From: Runella zeae DSM 19591
GTDB taxonomy: Bacteria > Bacteroidota > Bacteroidia > Cytophagales > Spirosomataceae
Direction: 5' to 3'
Assembly: GCF_000423565.1 (NCBI RefSeq)
Contig: NZ_KE384040.1
Span: 185,522-249,521, forward strand
DNA: 64,000 nt
The translations under genes were made by a program, and so were the position numbers. Shown piece after piece: positions 1 through 8,040 of this stretch. The notes under the pieces are model-generated. The model saw only the letters and a program-made list of their open reading frames with translations. It searched no databases and was not told the origin of the DNA. The first letter of the stretch is position 1; each line of letters opens with the position of its first letter.

Positions 1-376
1 TTGAATAAGTATCCGTATTTTTGAGATAACTACTCAGAAGTTTATGTAAATCTCGTTCTTCGTAGGTCTGTAACTTGTTGGCTTTGGTTGGCTTTGTTGG
101 GGTTACTTCGGTATCACCACTCAAAATATCAATCCCAATATTTTGTTCGTTTTTTGTCAAGTAATAATAATAAGTACCGTTAGGCTGCTTAATACGTTTT
201 ACTCTGGTGTCTTCATTGCGGATAAAGTCGCCCAATTGGGCCGAAATCGTAGCGGCGGGCGTTTTTCCAGTAAATTCATAATAGCTATTTTCAAGAATAT
301 GCGTACAAATTTCAATTGAATTTGCCAGCTTATTTAGGTCGTCTAAACTTTTTAAAATCGCTTCTTTTATTGTCAT
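1..376 (-). CDS. HARE-HTH domain protein (COG2958-like), 3' end outside window
   Basis: An open frame starts at ATG 376-374 and runs off the left edge, so only about 125 N-terminal residues are visible. The first 75 residues (MTIKEAILKSLDDLNKLANS...) look like a HARE-HTH winged-helix domain: an amphipathic helix, then KTPAATISAQLGDFIRN, then the basic strand RVKRIKQPNGTYYYYLT. This domain is known from restriction endonucleases, RNA polymerase delta and ASXL proteins. A linker follows, then EERDLHKLLSSYL, which in COG2958-type proteins opens a nuclease-fold-like C-terminal region that is not visible here. A role in DNA binding or defence is inferred from the family. The start is the first ATG after an upstream gap and lies about 70 nt from a TAnnTTTG promoter element. 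Confidence 0.6.
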   Translation of the reverse strand, partial: MTIKEAILKSLDDLNKLANSIEICTHILENSYYEFTGKTPAATISAQLGDFIRNEDTRVKRIKQPNGTYYYYLTKNEQNIGIDILSGDTEVTPTKPTKANKLQTYEERDLHKLLSSYLKNTDTYS

Positions 377-443
377 TTGAGGGATAAGTAGAAGTTATGT
401 AGATCAAAGGTTGATATATTATTATTCTCTTTCTATAGCAATG

Positions 444-451
444 CAAATGTA
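444..451 (-). promoter_or_regulatory. Predicted Bacteroidota -7 element
   Basis: The minus strand reads TACATTTG, an exact match to the Bacteroidota TAnnTTTG -7 consensus, about 68 nt upstream of the HARE-HTH start at 376. I see no good TTTG -33 element about 19-21 nt further upstream, so this is a half-supported call. Confidence 0.35.
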
Positions 452-562
452 TAATTAATTTGTAACTGTTTAGGTACTCTTTTTACTTAAAAAGTACAAT
501 TTAAAGGCCGTTTTCCAGTTAGAATAGTATAATTTGTGACTTAAGGGAACCTCGAAAATTCA

Positions 563-581
563 AAAAAATGCGACATTTTTT
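563..581 (-). terminator. Weak A/T-rich hairpin
   Basis: AAAAAATG and CATTTTTT pair around a three-base loop, followed by further T residues on the minus strand. The hairpin lies about 210 nt downstream of the minus-strand gene ending at 791. The rest of the 377-790 gap shows no coding frame or other structure that I can support. The stem is almost all A-T, so termination here is uncertain. Confidence 0.25.
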
Positions 582-790
582 ACACAATTGGTTAACAATA
601 TAAATGATAACTAATTGATTGTCAATTGTTTGTTTTTTTTACAGGTTGCCTAAACAATTACGTTATTTCTTATACTTTTCGAACCATTTTATGTGGGTTC
701 CTGATTTGTTTTTACAATGAAGTATAACCTCAACGTTACAAAAGCAACGCTCTCATTTATTTACCTCTCTTTATAAAAATTTAGTAATTT

Positions 791-1639
791 TTATGACTTA
801 AACCCACCATATTTGCTAAATCTCTCTACCCAATCGAGGTATTCACCTGAAAGATTCCCATTCCCTATCAATGGTAGTTGTCTGACATCCCTATTGTCAA
901 CGATTAAGGAAATCCCTGATTCTACATCATCATTTTCGTCCAAACCTCTCATTACATTGAAGGCAATAGAATCAATAATCCCGAGAATAATTTTATCTAA
1001 ATTTTCAATTTGATCATTCGTCAAGCTGGAGTAAAAATAAGACTTGTGTGCTATATATGTTTCATACATATAGGGTGAATTTTGCTGTATAGATTGGATG
1101 AAATCAGGATTTGTGTACTGCGTGCGCTCTTCTAGGTAATGTTTGAAAATTTCATCCCTAAAGAGCTTTGTGATAATTCTTCCAAACTTTTCAAGATTTG
1201 AATGTAAAATAATGTGATTTAGTTCCTCAAATTCAAAGGAAAGCAAGGTAGTTGGTAGGTTTATTTCTCTGGTTGACTCCCTAATAATCGTCCAAAAAAC
1301 ATGAGATAAATACCTGTTAATGTTGTAGAGCTTTTGTGGTCCCGACGCCTCAAAAATTCCATCTTCCTCAAAATATTTCCATTGTGATTTTTCTTGTTCA
1401 CATTCCTTTTTCCAATGTTTCATGAACAGAAATTCAATATCCTTGTATTCAAATTCAATTGAATTAGTATATTTTTCCTTGATTTCAGACTTTATGTTAA
1501 AACTTATTGTAAATGCACCTTCTGAAGGTTTACAATAAAAACTAATAGATTTCGGGTTGCCGAAGTTATTTCGTATTTTCTTTATTGTTGTGCTTAGAAA
1601 GCTTATAATCTCAGCTTTGTCATTGGTGATGTCAATCAT
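791..1639 (-). CDS. Hypothetical protein, 282 aa
   Basis: A single intact frame of 282 residues. It has no signal peptide, no convincing membrane segment and no motif I can name. It is rich in aromatic, charged and Asn residues (FKHYLEERTQYTNPDF, SHVFWTIIREST), as in many cytoplasmic proteins of mobile or accessory loci. Its DNA is clearly more A/T-rich than the metabolic genes to the right, which fits horizontal acquisition. It lies between the HARE-HTH gene and a decayed gap, so the left end of the window looks like an accessory island. The function is unknown. A conflict or phage-related role would be inference from location only. Confidence 0.6.
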   Translation of the reverse strand: MIDITNDKAEIISFLSTTIKKIRNNFGNPKSISFYCKPSEGAFTISFNIKSEIKEKYTNSIEFEYKDIEFLFMKHWKKECEQEKSQWKYFEEDGIFEASGPQKLYNINRYLSHVFWTIIRESTREINLPTTLLSFEFEELNHIILHSNLEKFGRIITKLFRDEIFKHYLEERTQYTNPDFIQSIQQNSPYMYETYIAHKSYFYSSLTNDQIENLDKIILGIIDSIAFNVMRGLDENDDVESGISLIVDNRDVRQLPLIGNGNLSGEYLDWVERFSKYGGFKS

Positions 1640-2379
1640 ATTGTTTTTGGTAATTACGTAATGACTTATATTGTTTAATTAAGATTTTAGCCTTCTATTT
1701 TTAGCTTATCCTAATAATATGTATGGGGTATTTAATTTTCAGTTTGACCACTATCAAAGATAGTAAGTTCTTGTTTAGGAGAAGAATATTTACGGAGTAT
1801 TCTTTTCTTGTTGATATTGATTCCCTCTCAAAGCAAAACTATTATCCAGTTTCGACTGGTGTCGGAATATGGTTTGGTCAATAATATAACCCGTACGCGC
1901 CAGCAAATGCCATCTGATTTTTGAGAAAAAAGAAATAAAACAAAAAGCATAAGTCATCCCAAAGATTGGAGAGTGTAATAGCTCGCCTATAGGATGCGCC
2001 AGATAGAAGCTTAAGATTTATACTCAAAAAGATTTAGGTTTGACTTCTCTTAAGTCCTTGCTGTGAAGCTGAAAACATAATACTAGAAAAGTTAAGCTTC
2101 TGTGAAACTATTCCTCCACAATAGCATTCTCATATTCTGCCTCGGAGAGGTGCAAGGTTTGTAGCTCATAAGTCCCTACCAAAAACAAATGACTTCGGAG
2201 AAGTCAAACATAAACTTGACGGAAGAGAAAATCGAAGGCCATTTGTAAAAAAGACAACTACCACAACTACTATGATAAGCATAAAAAGACCTTCTGTTTA
2301 CATTTGAGCGTTTGTCCCTACTCAAATACAAATCAGAAGGTCGGGATGACTTCTTTGGAAGGCGGAGGAAGCAAAAAAA
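1640..2379. other. 740-bp gap with probable decayed coding remnants
   Basis: No intact gene of normal size lies here. On the minus strand, 1790-1957 holds an ATG-to-stop frame of 55 codons (ends QYQQEKNTP) that stays open upstream for about 20 more codons. A second short minus frame ends at 2108-2110 (YELQTLHLSEAEYENAIVEE, then stop). Both look protein-like but have no family that I recognise. The small palindromes CTATC-aaa-GATAG (near 1757) and GACTTC-GGA-GAAGTC (near 2192) are also present. The simplest reading is a degraded gene or insertion element. Confidence 0.3.
2283..2342 (-). terminator. Strong intrinsic terminator after the TonB receptor
   Basis: Arms 2288-2308 and 2321-2342 (outer GACCTTCTG / CAGAAGGTC, inner ATTTGAG / CTCAAAT) form a stem of about 20 bp with a 12-nt loop. 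On the minus strand the stem is followed at once by TTTTTATG. It lies 38 nt after the stop of the minus-strand receptor gene. Confidence 0.85.
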
Positions 2380-4749
2380 TTAGAATTCGATGCGGTAATT
2401 GAGTACTGGAATGAGGGGCAATTGATAAGCAATGCGAATATCTTTGATATTGTCGTCGTAGTATCGCCCAAAGATGTTTTCGCGGTTGGTTACATTCTGA
2501 ATATCAAGCGATAATGTGCCCGTAAAACCGTTTTTGTTGCGTTTCCAACTTATCCGTATGTCTGAGCGGAAATAGGCGTTTAAAGTCTCTTCGTACATTT
2601 GGTTTTCGAGGTACACGGTTTGGCCTTTTTGGCGCGAAGCTGCTAAATCAATAGGCGTATCCCTAAAACCACCGATATAAGTCAGTTTGCCGTTGATACC
2701 CAGCACATTGTTTTTCTGGCGACCTACGAGCCACTCTTTGCCAATGAGGAAATTGGCCGCCGAACCTACGTCAAAACGAGTACTGCGCCATATTTCATCC
2801 GAGCCGCTGTACTGCGAGCGGAAGATTGAGCCACTGAAGAGATAATAAAAGTTGTTTTGCAGGAAACGCTCCAACGTAAACTCCAACCCGTAGTTACGTC
2901 CTTTTCCTTTGTTGACCAAGGGTTTAGTTTCGAAGGCATCCATCGAATTGAGCAACGAAAACGAATTGCGGGCATCGGCACTGACCGGTACTCCATACAG
3001 CGATTGATAGTAGGTCTCGATTTTGATACGCGTGTACTCATTGAGGAGGCGGTCGTAAGAAAGAACAAAGTGCTGCGCTTTGGTAAAATCAATGTTACGA
3101 TTAGGGTAATTGACGCCCGTTTCGGCATCGCCATTTGAATAAAAATACAGTCCAATCGGGTGCATTTTGCTGTGTATGCCATACCCAAATGCGATAGATT
3201 GACCAGCCGCTAAGTCCCATTTGAGCGAAGCTCGTGGCTCTATCGAGCGGCTTTGATTGAGCAAAAGGGCTAGGGTATGAACGCCTAGATTGGCCGTTAG
3301 TTTTTCTGATAATCTATAATTTGCCTGCGCAAAAGCCTGAATAGTAGCGGTTTGTCCTTTTGATTGGATGAAGCGTTCTAATTTTTGGGTGTCGCTTTCC
3401 CATGCTTCTTTAAACAAATCATAAGAGTGATGCGTCCAAATCGCCCCTGCCCTAAGGGCCATTCGAGTGTTTACTTTGTAGTTGATGGTACTCGAAATAG
3501 CCATTTTTCGTAGAGAATAATTTTCGTTGTAGCGGAGTTCAGAAGTATAATTGTTGTTGAATCGATGTTGACGAAAACCATTATCGTAGGCTGAGTACAA
3601 AGCTACCGTTTTCAAGAAAGCTTTGGAGCCAAGATTGATAGCGTGTGTCATTCCCCATGCGCCTGTATTGGATTTAAAGTTTTCGTCAAACCGCTTTCCG
3701 CCTTCTGTCTGCCAGAGTGTGGAGTCGGCTTTTCCTTCCCACAGGGTACTACTCAAGCCCCCAAAGCCAAACAACGTGAATTTGCCCGATTTTTTGGTAG
3801 GTAAAGAGATATTGTAAGAAATATCCTGAAAACGCTGCGCGGCATCTCCTATTGGTACGCCTACGCGACCCAGCAGGTCGAGGGTAGAATAGCGATAATT
3901 GATGAGATAAGACCCTTTATAGTTTTTTGAGAAAGGGCCTTCGGCGGCTACGTCTATCCCCATCAGTCCAGCCTGAAAGGTGTATTCGCGTTTTTGATTG
4001 TTTCCTTTGCGAAGTTTGAGGTCAAAAACCCCCGATAGAGCATTGCCATATTCTGCCGGAAAAGCACCCGTCATAAAATCAGAGTTGGATAGTACTTGGG
4101 CACTCAAAATAGAAACACCTCCGCCCGCTGCTCCTAAGCTCGAAAAATGGTTAGGGTTGGGAATGTCGATACCCTCCATACGCCATAGCAACCCGCTCGG
4201 TGCATTGCCCCGAATGACGATATTGTTGCCACCGTCATCGCCCGAAATCACCCCCGCAAAGGCGGTAGCCATACGGGCGGGGTCGTTGATAGCCGCCGCA
4301 TAACGTTGGGTTTCTTCTACCGAAAAAGTACGTGCACTTACGGCTGCCATATCGTTGAGGGGCTTGTCTTTTTCGACAGTAGGTTTGATGGTAATTTCAG
4401 AAAGCTGCGTAATGTCTTCTTCCATACCGGCATTGATAATGAGTTCTTTGCCTGCGTTGACTACTACATTGCTCAGTGTCAATTCTTTATAGCCCATGTA
4501 AGTGATTTTGATAGTTTGGCGGCCGATAGCTACTTGCGACACTTGGAAAGATCCTTCGGCATCAGTGATAGTGCCTTTGAGTGGTTGCGAGCCTACCAAA
4601 ATGACCGAAGCCCCAACGATAGGAGTCTGTAGGTTTTTATCAACCACCACCCCCCGAATCGTTTGGGTGAGGGTTTGGGCATGAGCTGATTGAAATAGGA
4701 AAAATACAGAAACAACAAAAAATGACCAGTATTTGGCAGAAGTTTTCAT
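2380..4749 (-). CDS. TonB-dependent outer-membrane receptor with carboxypeptidase-regulatory-like domain
   Basis: An outer-membrane beta-barrel receptor of the FecA/CirA type, driven by TonB-ExbBD, for a substrate that cannot be read from sequence. I use the ATG at 4749 because MKTSAKYWSFFVVSVFFLFQ...AHAQ makes a clean signal peptide; an in-frame ATG lies 7 codons upstream. About residues 27-110 are a CarboxypepD_reg-like beta-sandwich (IRGVVVDKNLQTPIVGASV... GYKEL). The plug follows (VIRGNAPSGLLWRMEGIDIPNPNHF), then barrel strands to the C-terminal aromatic EF. At about 789 residues it is complete. There is no SusD partner, so it is probably not a polysaccharide utilisation locus. An intrinsic terminator lies upstream at 4850-4911 and may act as an attenuator. 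Confidence 0.9.
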   Translation of the reverse strand: MKTSAKYWSFFVVSVFFLFQSAHAQTLTQTIRGVVVDKNLQTPIVGASVILVGSQPLKGTITDAEGSFQVSQVAIGRQTIKITYMGYKELTLSNVVVNAGKELIINAGMEEDITQLSEITIKPTVEKDKPLNDMAAVSARTFSVEETQRYAAAINDPARMATAFAGVISGDDGGNNIVIRGNAPSGLLWRMEGIDIPNPNHFSSLGAAGGGVSILSAQVLSNSDFMTGAFPAEYGNALSGVFDLKLRKGNNQKREYTFQAGLMGIDVAAEGPFSKNYKGSYLINYRYSTLDLLGRVGVPIGDAAQRFQDISYNISLPTKKSGKFTLFGFGGLSSTLWEGKADSTLWQTEGGKRFDENFKSNTGAWGMTHAINLGSKAFLKTVALYSAYDNGFRQHRFNNNYTSELRYNENYSLRKMAISSTINYKVNTRMALRAGAIWTHHSYDLFKEAWESDTQKLERFIQSKGQTATIQAFAQANYRLSEKLTANLGVHTLALLLNQSRSIEPRASLKWDLAAGQSIAFGYGIHSKMHPIGLYFYSNGDAETGVNYPNRNIDFTKAQHFVLSYDRLLNEYTRIKIETYYQSLYGVPVSADARNSFSLLNSMDAFETKPLVNKGKGRNYGLEFTLERFLQNNFYYLFSGSIFRSQYSGSDEIWRSTRFDVGSAANFLIGKEWLVGRQKNNVLGINGKLTYIGGFRDTPIDLAASRQKGQTVYLENQMYEETLNAYFRSDIRISWKRNKNGFTGTLSLDIQNVTNRENIFGRYYDDNIKDIRIAYQLPLIPVLNYRIEF

Positions 4750-4849
4750 GGATAGACGATTGTTTTGCATGGCTGTTTTTTGACAAAAAGAGTACCGTGT
4801 CGGAGGCTAGAGCCTTCGGATGAATTTTTGATGTTAAGATTTTGATGAA

Positions 4850-4911
4850 TAAAAAACTGATGTTGGGCACAATCAAGTGACGGCAAACTTCGTCATTGAC
4901 CCAACATCAGT
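4850..4911 (-). terminator. Intrinsic terminator or attenuator upstream of the TonB receptor
   Basis: A perfect 12-bp inverted repeat (4856-4867 ACTGATGTTGGG and 4900-4911 CCCAACATCAGT) is followed on the minus strand by TTTTTTATTC. The 32-nt loop contains a smaller TGACG/CGTCA pairing. It lies about 100 nt upstream of the receptor start and about 280 nt beyond the DUF456 stop. It may therefore end the DUF456 transcript or control the receptor leader. Confidence 0.65.
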
Positions 4912-5081
4912 GCATTGAAAGTGTTGTTTTATTTGAATTCTTGGCTGTTTGGAAATAAGACATTCCAACTCCCCAAGACCCCCATGAGAAATTTGAAAAA
5001 AATGTAATAAAATAAAAAGTATTTCTGTAGTATATTGGAAATGAGTGTGTTGTGTTTCGTGGTCGCTTGGCAATATGCTTT

Positions 5082-5187
5082 AGGCCGTAAGCAATAAGCT
5101 TTCTCGTAAAGAAGGTTTTACGTACTCAATAGGTCTCCGCTGTGATTGTCTAAAAACTTCGCAAAAAATGCTTATTACTTACAGCCT
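5082..5187. repeat. Imperfect inverted repeat, 18-bp arms
   Basis: Arms 5082-5099 (AGGCCGTAAGCAATAAGC) and 5170-5187 (GCTTATTACTTACAGCCT) pair at 16 of 18 positions across a 70-bp spacer. The spacer holds a smaller hairpin, CGTAAA-gaagg-TTTTACG. It ends 7 nt after the DUF456 stop. Apart from this repeat and the terminator at 4850-4911, the 4750-5194 gap shows nothing coding. It may be a small palindromic mobile element or a folded 3' UTR. Confidence 0.4.
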
Positions 5188-5194
5188 CGGGCTT

Positions 5195-5668
5195 TTAAAA
5201 AAAGGCAGCTACCGCATAGCCAATCATCACTAAACACAAGATGACTTTCATGGTAATGCCTCCTAAAAAACCTAAAAAAGAACCAAAAGCTGCTTTGAGG
5301 GCTTTGTCGGCAGCCATACCACCGATGAGCTCGCCAATAAGAGCACCCAAAAACGCACCCAAAAATATCCCAATGGCTGGGACAAAAAAGAAGCCTATCA
5401 ATAACCCCACCGTTGAGCCCCAAGCGCCGTAGTTGGTACCACCAAATTTTTTGACCCCCCAAATCGGTACATAATAATCCAATACGCTAATAATGAGGGT
5501 AACGATTCCTAAGGTATAAAGTGTAAACTGACTAAACTCGGCGTATTTACTAAAATGCAAACACAACAATCCCACAAAACTCAAAGGCGGGCCAGGAAGG
5601 GGGAGCACAGCTCCTGCTAGTCCTACAAGCAAGCCGGCAATTCCCAAAATAAGCAGTAAAATATCCAT
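5195..5668 (-). CDS. DUF456 family membrane protein
   Basis: A 157-aa integral inner-membrane protein of the DUF456 family. The first hydrophobic hairpin ends in the family motif LVGLAGAVLPLPGPPLSF. A second pair of segments follows (TLGIVTLIISVLDYYVPI), and then the Gly-rich run GIFLGAFLGALIGELIGG, characteristic of the family. The C-terminus is a last hydrophobic helix ending AVAAFF. No enzymatic role is known for DUF456. It is transcribed away from the dehydrogenase at 5873 and probably stands alone. Confidence 0.85.
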   Translation of the reverse strand: MDILLLILGIAGLLVGLAGAVLPLPGPPLSFVGLLCLHFSKYAEFSQFTLYTLGIVTLIISVLDYYVPIWGVKKFGGTNYGAWGSTVGLLIGFFFVPAIGIFLGAFLGALIGELIGGMAADKALKAAFGSFLGFLGGITMKVILCLVMIGYAVAAFF

Positions 5669-5692
5669 AAGTGAAGTAGGTCGATGATAAGA

Positions 5693-5740
5693 GGCTTTCC
5701 AAGTTTTAAGTTATAAATAGCAGCCAAAACTTGGAAAGCC
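5693..5740. repeat. Dispersed palindrome, copy 1
   Basis: A perfect 15-bp inverted repeat (5693-5707 GGCTTTCCAAGTTTT and 5726-5740 AAAACTTGGAAAGCC) with an 18-nt loop, between two divergent genes. The core TTCCAAGTTT...AAACTTGGAA recurs at 63524-63568 and 63602-63646, so this is a REP-like family rather than a terminator. Confidence 0.7.
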
Positions 5741-5797
5741 TTGGTTGGCTCTTTACAAAATCTATCCTCAAATAACATAAAAAACTAGTACGAATCG

Positions 5798-5805
5798 TAT
5801 CTTTG
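5798..5805 (+). promoter_or_regulatory. Predicted -7 element for the dehydrogenase
   Basis: TATCTTTG matches the Bacteroidota TAnnTTTG -7 consensus 68 nt upstream of the ATG at 5873. No clear TTTG -33 element is visible. Confidence 0.4.
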
Positions 5806-5872
5806 CCCACTAATTTTTGAGTGACCTAAAATTACTCATCACCGAACCACAAAATCACAAATAAAGGAAGAG

Positions 5873-7084
5873 ATGTCAAAAGTCCTAATCATTGGAGCTG
5901 GAGGAGTAGGGGGCGTAGTGGCACACAAATGCGCCATGAACTCGCATGTATTTACGGAAATCATGCTGGCAAGCCGTACCAAATCTAAATGCGATAAAAT
6001 TGCCCTTGATATTCAGGCAATGCACGGAGTGACAATCCAAACGGCAGCGGTAGATGCTGATATTGTGCCCGAGCTGGTTGCGCTCATCCAATCTTTTCAA
6101 CCCAAAATGGTCATCAATGTGGCTTTGCCCTACCAAGATTTGACCATTATGGATGCGTGTTTGGAAACAGGCGTACACTATTTGGATACTGCAAACTACG
6201 AGCCAAAAGACGTAGCCAAATTTGAATATAGCTGGCAATGGGCTTACAAAGAGCGTTTTGAACAAGCGGGACTCATGGCGCTTTTGGGCTGTGGATTTGA
6301 CCCAGGCGTAACGCAGGTGTTTACGGCTTATGCCAACAAGCATTACTTCGATGAAATACACTATCTTGATATTATCGATTGTAATGCTGGAAATCATGGC
6401 AAGGCGTTTGCGACCAACTTCAACCCCGAAATCAACATTCGTGAAATCACGCAGCCGGGCCGTTATTGGGAAAATGGTGCTTGGGTAGAGATTCCCGCCA
6501 TGAGTATTCATAAGCCGATTGATTATCCGGGCATTGGTCCTAAAGAAAGCTACGTGTTGTATCACGAAGAGTTGGAGTCGTTGGTCAAAAACTTCCCAAC
6601 GCTCAAGCGCGCGCGTTTTTGGATGACTTTCGGACAGCAATATTTGACGCACTTAGAAGTACTCCAAAACGTAGGAATGACGAGTATCGCTCCTATCAAG
6701 TTTCAGGGTATAGATATTGTTCCGTTGGAGTTTTTGAAGGCGGTATTGCCTCCGCCAGATTCGCTCGGCGAAAACTACACGGGGCAGACTTCGATCGGTT
6801 GTCAAATCAAAGGCATCAAAGACGGAGCTGATGCGACTTATTATGTATGGAACAACTGCGACCACGCCGAATGCTGGAAAGAAGTAAGAGCGCAAGCTGT
6901 AAGTTATACTACGGGCGTACCAGCGATGATTGGGGCAATGCTCATGCTCACCAATCCTGAGTGGATGAAAGCGGGCGTTTGGAACTGCGAAGAGCTTAAT
7001 CCTGATCCTTTTATGGACTTACTCAATCAGCACGGGTTGCCTTGGCATGAGCAAGTCAATCAGCTTTTGCCACACGAATATTAA
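5873..7084 (+). CDS. Saccharopine dehydrogenase family enzyme, probable carboxynorspermidine synthase
   Basis: A cytoplasmic NAD(P)H-dependent reductase of 403 aa. The N-terminus VLIIGAGGVGGVVAHKCA is a Rossmann GxGGVG dinucleotide site. It is followed by the family segments ALPYQDLTIMDACLETGVHYLDTANYEP and LLGCGFDPGVTQVF, and near the C-terminus WNNCDHAECWKEVRAQAVSYTTGVPA. This is the pattern of the carboxynorspermidine/carboxyspermidine dehydrogenase branch (spermidine made from aspartate semialdehyde and putrescine/diaminopropane), not lysine-degrading saccharopine dehydrogenases. The length fits that branch. No decarboxylase partner is nearby, so the pathway assignment rests on the protein alone. 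A palindromic terminator closes the gene. Confidence 0.8.
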   Translation: MSKVLIIGAGGVGGVVAHKCAMNSHVFTEIMLASRTKSKCDKIALDIQAMHGVTIQTAAVDADIVPELVALIQSFQPKMVINVALPYQDLTIMDACLETGVHYLDTANYEPKDVAKFEYSWQWAYKERFEQAGLMALLGCGFDPGVTQVFTAYANKHYFDEIHYLDIIDCNAGNHGKAFATNFNPEINIREITQPGRYWENGAWVEIPAMSIHKPIDYPGIGPKESYVLYHEELESLVKNFPTLKRARFWMTFGQQYLTHLEVLQNVGMTSIAPIKFQGIDIVPLEFLKAVLPPPDSLGENYTGQTSIGCQIKGIKDGADATYYVWNNCDHAECWKEVRAQAVSYTTGVPAMIGAMLMLTNPEWMKAGVWNCEELNPDPFMDLLNQHGLPWHEQVNQLLPHEY

Positions 7085-7098
7085 TCGATAAAATGCCT

Positions 7099-7131
7099 AA
7101 CTCTGGCGACGCTTGTGGCGTCGCCAGAGTT
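7099..7131. terminator. Shared bidirectional terminator
   Basis: A perfect 14-bp stem (AACTCTGGCGACGC / GCGTCGCCAGAGTT) with a 5-nt loop sits between two convergent genes: 15 nt after the dehydrogenase stop and 2 nt before the stop of the minus-strand GNAT gene. There is no long T tract on either side, but the stem is very stable. Confidence 0.75.
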
Positions 7132-7132
7132 A

Positions 7133-7741
7133 TTATTCTGTTTGTTCCTCAATCTTAAGTAAGATTAAGTCAAAATATAGTAGTCTAGTTTTTAATGGTT
7201 TATCCAATGGTAAATTCATCGCTTCTTTTTCTTGTTCCTCGGTACTAAATAAAGGCTCGAAACCATTATTTGTATAATAAAGAAGTGGTTTGGGTGTATT
7301 ATAGGAGTCAACAACGATAAACCGACAACCTGTTTTATTTCCTGGATGAACAAACCAAGATTTTATGAAATCCATTAAGTCGGAGCCTACTCCCAATCTT
7401 CCGAAATTTTTGTTGACCCCAAGTCTTCCAATCAACACAGAAGGGTAGCTTCTTGTCTCTTTTTCACGTGGTATACGTTTTGTTACTTTCTTTTTTCGAG
7501 AATTGGGCAGTGTCTGGACTTTGATACTGTCATTAGAAACCGTAAAGGCGCATACTATTACTTTTGGGTTTTCATCTAGAGTGAAGCAATAGCTCTTACC
7601 CAATAATTCAGAAGTGTATTTGATTACATCTTTGGAGAAAAATCCGTTTAAATCAGAGTTGCCACAGTCAAAAGGCTCACAAGAATCTAAAATCTCTTGG
7701 TTGTAGGGTCTAAAGGTGCATTTTTCTAATAGGAATCCCAC
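7133..7741 (-). CDS. GNAT-family acetyltransferase, probable toxin of a toxin-antitoxin pair
   Basis: A 202-aa GNAT protein. The N-terminal PFDCGNSDLNGFFSKD is the signature block of toxin-type GNATs (TacT/AtaT/KacT group). The central LIGRLGVNKNFGRLGVGSDLMDF forms the acetyl-CoA pyrophosphate loop, followed by CRFIVVDSYNTPKPLLYYTNNGFEPL, the usual beta5-alpha4 region. Toxins of this type acetylate aminoacyl-tRNA. The start is a GTG at 7741-7739. It lies 12 nt after the stop of a 51-aa ORF (7754-7909) that I call the antitoxin. Unlike the common pairs, that antitoxin is not a recognisable DUF1778 ribbon-helix-helix protein. A GNAT with another substrate cannot be excluded. Confidence 0.75.
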   Translation of the reverse strand: MGFLLEKCTFRPYNQEILDSCEPFDCGNSDLNGFFSKDVIKYTSELLGKSYCFTLDENPKVIVCAFTVSNDSIKVQTLPNSRKKKVTKRIPREKETRSYPSVLIGRLGVNKNFGRLGVGSDLMDFIKSWFVHPGNKTGCRFIVVDSYNTPKPLLYYTNNGFEPLFSTEEQEKEAMNLPLDKPLKTRLLYFDLILLKIEEQTE

Positions 7742-7753
7742 CTTGAGTAGATT

Positions 7754-7909
7754 TTATGACTTAGCCTTAGCAAGTATTTTACTAGAAATAGATACTTTTT
7801 TTGAAAAGTCTACACTTGCTCTATTGGCAATATTTTTTTCAATCTTCTCATTAAAAGTAGATGCCGCTTCTTTTTTCAATACAGGTATGTTTTTAATTGC
7901 GGTTGCCAT
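7754..7909 (-). CDS. Small antitoxin-like protein, 51 aa
   Basis: A short ORF starting ATG 7909-7907 and stopping TAA 7756-7754. It encodes a basic, Lys/Ala/Ser-rich protein beginning MATAIKNIPVLKKEAASTF and ending KKVSISSKILAKAKS. Three points support it: an upstream promoter with both -33 and -7 elements, tight coupling (12 nt) to the GNAT gene, and the N-terminal pattern A-I-K-x-I-P-x-L-x-x-x-A, which resembles small Bacteroidota antitoxins. It probably neutralises the GNAT toxin and may autoregulate. No ribbon-helix-helix motif is obvious. Confidence 0.6.
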   Translation of the reverse strand: MATAIKNIPVLKKEAASTFNEKIEKNIANRASVDFSKKVSISSKILAKAKS

Positions 7910-7928
7910 AGTTGTTATATTTACATTA

Positions 7929-7960
7929 CAAAGATAGAGGATTAATATTTATAACAACAA
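7929..7960 (-). promoter_or_regulatory. Promoter of the GNAT toxin-antitoxin pair
   Basis: On the minus strand, TATCTTTG (7936-7929) matches the -7 consensus TAnnTTTG. TTG triplets lie about 18-21 nt upstream (7955-7960), giving the Bacteroidota -33/-7 arrangement. The antitoxin ATG follows about 20 nt downstream of the -7 box. Confidence 0.6.
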
Positions 7961-7968
7961 TGGAGGAT

Positions 7969-7999
7969 AAAACGAGCTCAATCTATCCGCTAGACTGAG
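7969..7999 (-). terminator. Intrinsic terminator of the ABC exporter
   Basis: On the minus strand, CTCAGTCTA and TAGATTGAG form a 9-bp stem with one G-U pair and a 5-nt loop, followed by CTCGTTTTATC. It lies about 40 nt after the stop of the minus-strand ABC transporter gene. Confidence 0.55.
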
Positions 8000-8040
8000 T
8001 TTTAGTTTCTCTGAATGTTTTTGTTGTTAATCTCTCTTTT

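Noticed and set aside
5885..6652. Long minus-strand frame inside the dehydrogenase gene
   Set aside because: It overlaps a well-supported gene completely, its translation has no family pattern, and the codon use of the plus strand explains it.
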